DNA from: Flagellimonas abyssi
GTDB lineage: Bacteria > Bacteroidota > Bacteroidia > Flavobacteriales > Flavobacteriaceae
Reading direction: 5' to 3'
DNA length: 52,942 nucleotides
Assembly (NCBI RefSeq): GCF_019457905.1
Contig: NZ_JAHZSV010000035.1
Location: 1 to 52,942, forward strand
The notes beneath the pieces were generated by a model, which was given only the letters and a program-made list of their open reading frames with translations, did not search any database and was not told the origin of the DNA. Positions 49,469-52,942 of the stretch are shown here, in pieces. Position numbers and translations under genes: made by a program. How positions within the stretch are numbered: the stretch's first letter is position 1; each line of letters starts with the position of its first letter.

Positions 49469-50791
49469 ATGAAAAAACATTTGTTTACTGCATCTGCCAT
49501 GCTCTTTGCAGCAACTAGCCTTTTTGCACAAGAGGTGGTTTTTGAAGAGTATGACCTGGACAACGGGCTCCATGTGATCTTACATCAAGACAATGGTGCT
49601 CCAGTGGTGACCACATCGGTGATGTACCATGTGGGATCTAAAGACGAAGACCCGGACAAAACGGGTTTTGCACACTTTTTTGAACATCTGCTCTTCGAGG
49701 GCACCAAAAACATTGAACGAGGCCAGTGGGACCAAATAACCGCGGCCAACGGAGGGAGAAACAATGCCAATACCTTTTTGGATCGCACCTACTATTATGA
49801 GGTTTTCCCTTCCAATAGTTTGGAAGTTGGACTTTGGTTGGAGTCAGAGCGATTAATGCATCCCATTATTGGCCAAGTTGGCGTAGACACCCAAAAAGAA
49901 GTGGTACAAGAAGAAAGAAGACTCAGGACCGACAATGCCCCCTATGGTGCATTTTTTGAGCAAATCTTGAAAAACCTCTACACAAAGCACTCTTATAGAT
50001 GGGGAGTAATCGGTTCTTTAGACCATTTGGCAAGCGCCACTTTGGAGGACTTCAAAAAATTCAACCAAACTTATTATGTTCCCAACAATGGAGTATTGGT
50101 CGTAGCGGGTGATTTTGAAACCGCAAAAACCAAAAAAATGATAGAGGACTATTTTGGCCCCATTCCAAGGGGAGCCGAAATAAAGAGACCCAATATCAAG
50201 GAAGACCCTATCACCGAGACAAAGTTTGCCAAATATTACGACCCGAATATTCAAATTCCGGCCATTCTATTGGCATACAGAACGCCTGGACAAGGACAAC
50301 GGGACGCTTATGTCATTAACATGATCTCCACTTATCTGAGCGATGGTGAAAGTTCCAAGTTGTACAAAAAATTGGTTGACGAGAAAAAAATCGCACTTCA
50401 AATACTTTCTGTTCCCATTGATGCCGAAGATTACAGCTCGTACATTGTTGGTGGTCTTCCTGTTGGAGACAATTCCATTCAAGATATCAAAAAAGAAATC
50501 GATGAAGAGATTTTGAAGCTTCAAATGGAATTGATTTCCGAAAAAGATTATCAAAAACTTCAAAACAAGTTCGAAAATCAATTCGTGAATGCCAACAGCA
50601 GCGTGGAAGGCATTGCAAATTCCTTGGCCGAAAACTATATGCTAAAGGATGACACGAACCTCATCAATACCGAAATAGATATCTACCGCTCCATTACCCG
50701 CGAGGAAATCATGGAAGTGGCCAAAAAATATTTGAAGGTGAACCAACGTGTTGAGTTGGAATATTTGCCAGAACAAAAAGACGCTAATTAA
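49469..50791 (+). CDS. M16 family zinc peptidase (catalytic-type subunit)
   Basis: After a signal peptide (HLFTASAMLFAATSLFAQ), the 440-residue protein has the inverted zinc motif HFFEH (His69, Glu72, His73) and the third-ligand region EVVQEERRLR. This is the catalytic half of an insulinase-type peptidase, expected in the periplasm, that degrades peptides. It lacks the conserved C-terminal Arg-Tyr pair, which its partner supplies. The partner starts 1 base after this stop codon. Confidence 0.94.
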   Translation: MKKHLFTASAMLFAATSLFAQEVVFEEYDLDNGLHVILHQDNGAPVVTTSVMYHVGSKDEDPDKTGFAHFFEHLLFEGTKNIERGQWDQITAANGGRNNANTFLDRTYYYEVFPSNSLEVGLWLESERLMHPIIGQVGVDTQKEVVQEERRLRTDNAPYGAFFEQILKNLYTKHSYRWGVIGSLDHLASATLEDFKKFNQTYYVPNNGVLVVAGDFETAKTKKMIEDYFGPIPRGAEIKRPNIKEDPITETKFAKYYDPNIQIPAILLAYRTPGQGQRDAYVINMISTYLSDGESSKLYKKLVDEKKIALQILSVPIDAEDYSSYIVGGLPVGDNSIQDIKKEIDEEILKLQMELISEKDYQKLQNKFENQFVNANSSVEGIANSLAENYMLKDDTNLINTEIDIYRSITREEIMEVAKKYLKVNQRVELEYLPEQKDAN

Positions 50792-50792
50792 G

Positions 50793-52865
50793 ATGAAAAA
50801 GTATTTAGTTTTAGCTGCGCTGTCCTTGTTCATGACAGCCACATACGCACAGATAGACAGAAGCACGCCCCCTGAACCAGGGCCTGCACCAAAAATAAAT
50901 TTAAAAGAACCCGCCCGTTTTGAACTAAAGAATGGTTTGAAGGTACTCGTAGTGGAAAATCACAAGTTGCCACGGGTCCGAATCCAGCTGTCCATCGACA
51001 ACCCACCTATTTTGGAAGGAGACAAAGCAGGAGTTTCCGCCTTGACGGGAAGCATGCTCGGCAAAGGATCCAAAAACATCCCAAAAGACGAGTTTTATGA
51101 AGAAGTGGATTTTTTAGGAGCCAATATTTACATCGGTGAGCAAAGCGCCTTTGCAAGTTCCTTATCCAAATATTTTCCAAGGGTTCTTGAGTTGATGGCA
51201 GATGCCGCTATCAACCCGAACTTTCTCCAAGAAGAGTTTGAAAAGGAAAAAGAAAAGGTGATTACCGGAATCAAATCGGAAGAAAAGGATGTTTCAGCGA
51301 TTGCAGACAGGGTTCAAGCAGCGTTAGCGTATGGCAAAAACCACCCGTATGGCGAATTTATGACCGAAGAAACGGTAAACAATGTTTCCCTAGTGGATGT
51401 GGAGCAGTTCTACCGGTCCTATTTTGTTCCAGCCAATGCCTATTTAGTAGTAATTGGTGATGTGGAGTTTGACACAGTTAAAGAACTTGTCACAGAAGCA
51501 TTTACGCCATGGACCAAGGCCGTACCGCCATCCCTCAGCTATTCGGACCCACAAGACGTGCAGTACACACAAATCAACTTTGTTGATGTTCCGAACGCCG
51601 TTCAATCCGAAGTAGCAGTGGAAAACATCACGAATTTAAAAATGAAGGACGAGGACTATTTGGATGCTCTTTTAGCCAATAGGATATTGGGCGGTGGATC
51701 ACAAGCCCGTCTGTTCAAAAATTTAAGGGAGGACAAAGGGTATACCTATGGTTCGTATTCTGGTATCCGTGCCAATAAATTCAGTCCAATGCGGTTCAAT
51801 GCCTACGCCCAAGTTAGAAATGCCGTAACCGATAGCTCGGTGGTCGAAATTTTGAAAGAAATCGATAAAATGACCTCCGAACCCGTATCCGATGAAGAAT
51901 TGGCCAATGCCAAGGCCAAATATGCCGGTAGTTTTGTAATGGCTTTGGAAAAACCTGAAACAGTTGCAGAATACGCATTGAACATTGAAACAGAAAATCT
52001 TCCAAAAGACTTTTACGAAACGTATCTGGAGCGTTTGGACGCCATCTCAAAAGAAGATGTACTTAAAGCCTCCAAAAAATACTTTTCAACCTCCAATGCC
52101 CGTGTAGTGGTCACCGGAAAAGGTACGGATGTGCTAGAAAATTTGAAAAAAGTGAATTTTAATGGAAAAGCTGTTCCCGTTCTTTACTATGACAAATATG
52201 CCAATAAAACAGATAAACCAGAATATGGCGCAGCTATACCCGAAGGAATCGATGCCAATACTGTTTTGGAGAATTATATTGAGGCCATCGGCGGAAAAGC
52301 CAAATTGGACGCCGTGGATTCGTATTCAATGGTGGCAGAAGCCGAAATGCAGGGCATGAAATTGGAGCTTGAAATGAAGAAAACAACCCAAGACCAGTTT
52401 ATGCAAAACATAAAAGTACAGGGCAACTCTATGCAAAAACAGGTTTTGGATGGTGACTCCGGATATATGGTAATGCAGGGTCAACGCAAAGACCTTTCCG
52501 CTGAAGAAGTCGCAAAAATCAAAGAAGAATCAGCGGCATTCCCAGAGCTGAACTATTTGGCCGCAGGCGATGTTACGCTCGAAGGAGTTGAACCCGTTGG
52601 CGACAAAAAAGCGTACAAATTGAAGATAAGCGATCGAAAAACCGCTTTTTATGACATGGAAACAGGACTAAAGGTACAGGAAATCGTTACCCAAGAAGTG
52701 CAAGGACAGCAAATGACAAGTACTATTGGATACGGAGATTACCAAGAAGTTTCCGGAATCAAGTTCCCATTTAAGTTGATGCAGAGCATGGGGCCACAGA
52801 ACATGGAGTTTATTGTGAAAGAAATTAAGGTGAACGAAGGCGTTGAAGCCTCAGACTTTAAATAA
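50793..52865 (+). CDS. M16 family peptidase-like protein (non-catalytic subunit) with a C-terminal lipid-binding-like domain
   Basis: A signal peptide (YLVLAALSLFMTATYAQ) leads into two M16 domains. At the zinc-motif position it has ALTGSMLGKG, so no HxxEH. It does keep the RLFKNLREDKGYTYGSYSG region with the Arg-Tyr pair that binds substrate in the partner. From about residue 485 a separate domain begins (YIEAIGGKAKLDAVDSYSM), beta-rich and like outer-membrane lipoprotein-sorting folds. ATG 50793 is chosen because it gives the signal peptide. It forms a heterodimer candidate with the upstream peptidase. Confidence 0.92.
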   Translation: MKKYLVLAALSLFMTATYAQIDRSTPPEPGPAPKINLKEPARFELKNGLKVLVVENHKLPRVRIQLSIDNPPILEGDKAGVSALTGSMLGKGSKNIPKDEFYEEVDFLGANIYIGEQSAFASSLSKYFPRVLELMADAAINPNFLQEEFEKEKEKVITGIKSEEKDVSAIADRVQAALAYGKNHPYGEFMTEETVNNVSLVDVEQFYRSYFVPANAYLVVIGDVEFDTVKELVTEAFTPWTKAVPPSLSYSDPQDVQYTQINFVDVPNAVQSEVAVENITNLKMKDEDYLDALLANRILGGGSQARLFKNLREDKGYTYGSYSGIRANKFSPMRFNAYAQVRNAVTDSSVVEILKEIDKMTSEPVSDEELANAKAKYAGSFVMALEKPETVAEYALNIETENLPKDFYETYLERLDAISKEDVLKASKKYFSTSNARVVVTGKGTDVLENLKKVNFNGKAVPVLYYDKYANKTDKPEYGAAIPEGIDANTVLENYIEAIGGKAKLDAVDSYSMVAEAEMQGMKLELEMKKTTQDQFMQNIKVQGNSMQKQVLDGDSGYMVMQGQRKDLSAEEVAKIKEESAAFPELNYLAAGDVTLEGVEPVGDKKAYKLKISDRKTAFYDMETGLKVQEIVTQEVQGQQMTSTIGYGDYQEVSGIKFPFKLMQSMGPQNMEFIVKEIKVNEGVEASDFK

Positions 52866-52911
52866 TCAAAACTCTTAATAACGTAAAAAGGCGCTCTAAA
52901 TAGCAGTCATG

Positions 52912-52939
52912 GTCGGAAGATTATTCTTCCGACTTTTTT
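52912..52939 (+). terminator. Intrinsic terminator of the M16 operon
   Basis: gtcggaag (52912-52919) / cttccgac (52926-52933) forms a perfect 8-bp stem with loop attatt, followed by six T. It lies about 45 bases past the second M16 stop codon. Confidence 0.93.
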
Positions 52940-52942
52940 GTT

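Noticed and set aside
1..52942. CRISPR arrays, tRNA or rRNA genes, insertion sequences, prophage or defence islands
   Set aside because: I scanned the intergenic regions and protein list and saw no repeat-spacer pattern, cloverleaf-like genes, transposases, integrases or phage proteins.

Overview
The window is a gene-dense, ordinary-looking chromosomal stretch of a marine-type Flavobacteriaceae bacterium (Bacteroidota), plausibly close to Muricauda/Flagellimonas. I infer this from the protein families (DUF3098, DUF3127, DUF2490, DUF4199, DUF4301, DUF3332, ftsX-DUF3098-uppP-truB order, L21 with a lysine/alanine-rich tail), several TAnnTTTG -7 promoter elements, the absence of strong Shine-Dalgarno sequences, and two TonB-dependent receptors. 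I see no rRNA, tRNA, CRISPR array, insertion sequence or prophage. The genus is a guess.

Layout. 1-5.5 kb: a frameshifted SH3-domain lipoprotein, a DUF423 membrane protein, a saccharopine dehydrogenase-family gene followed by an Lrp/AsnC regulator, a small unknown protein, ferritin and a membrane zinc peptidase. 5.5-10.1 kb: alanine dehydrogenase and an oversized leuS that carries two in-frame copies of a palindromic repeat and a roughly 100-residue AT-rich insertion. 10.2-14.2 kb: the ftsX-DUF3098-uppP-truB envelope/tRNA cluster, a TonB-like protein and a thioredoxin-like protein. 14.3-19.4 kb: a compact four-gene export operon (TetR, ABC transporter, HlyD adaptor, TolC) whose ABC ATPase domain has lost every catalytic motif. 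19.5-25.1 kb: tag, two envelope proteins, aat, DUF3127, a histidine kinase, a zinc-ribbon membrane protein, a HIT protein and greA with a terminator-like hairpin in its leader. 25.2-30.1 kb: a degenerate Rieske-like lipoprotein, an aldo/keto reductase, a Gfo/Idh/MocA oxidoreductase, and a TonB-dependent receptor under a TPP riboswitch, so a predicted thiamine-compound importer. 30.2-34.4 kb: a hybrid histidine kinase with REC and HPt domains, converging on an NtrC-type sigma-54 regulator. 34.4-35.0 kb: a hairpin-rich gap with one likely 41-residue membrane protein. 35.0-38.7 kb: an overlapping operon of phosphopantetheinyl transferase, UPF0045 thiamine-binding protein, PnuC-family transporter, NadR-like kinase and DUF4301. 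38.7-42.0 kb: ahcY, a DUF3332 lipoprotein and a D-threonine-aldolase-family enzyme. 42.0-47.8 kb: beta-propeller phytase, its TonB-dependent receptor and a TPR/LuxR-type regulator. 47.9-52.9 kb: rpmA, rplU, DUF4199 and an M16 peptidase pair of one active-looking and one inactive-looking subunit.

The most interesting systems are the degenerate-ABC export operon, the two apparently linked thiamine or nicotinamide-riboside salvage loci (riboswitch-controlled receptor; UPF0045-PnuC-kinase-DUF4301 operon), the phytate uptake locus with an operator-like direct repeat, and the palindromic repeats inside leuS. None is proven new from sequence alone. Several convergent gene pairs overlap at their stop codons, and one terminator hairpin encloses the start codon of the next gene.
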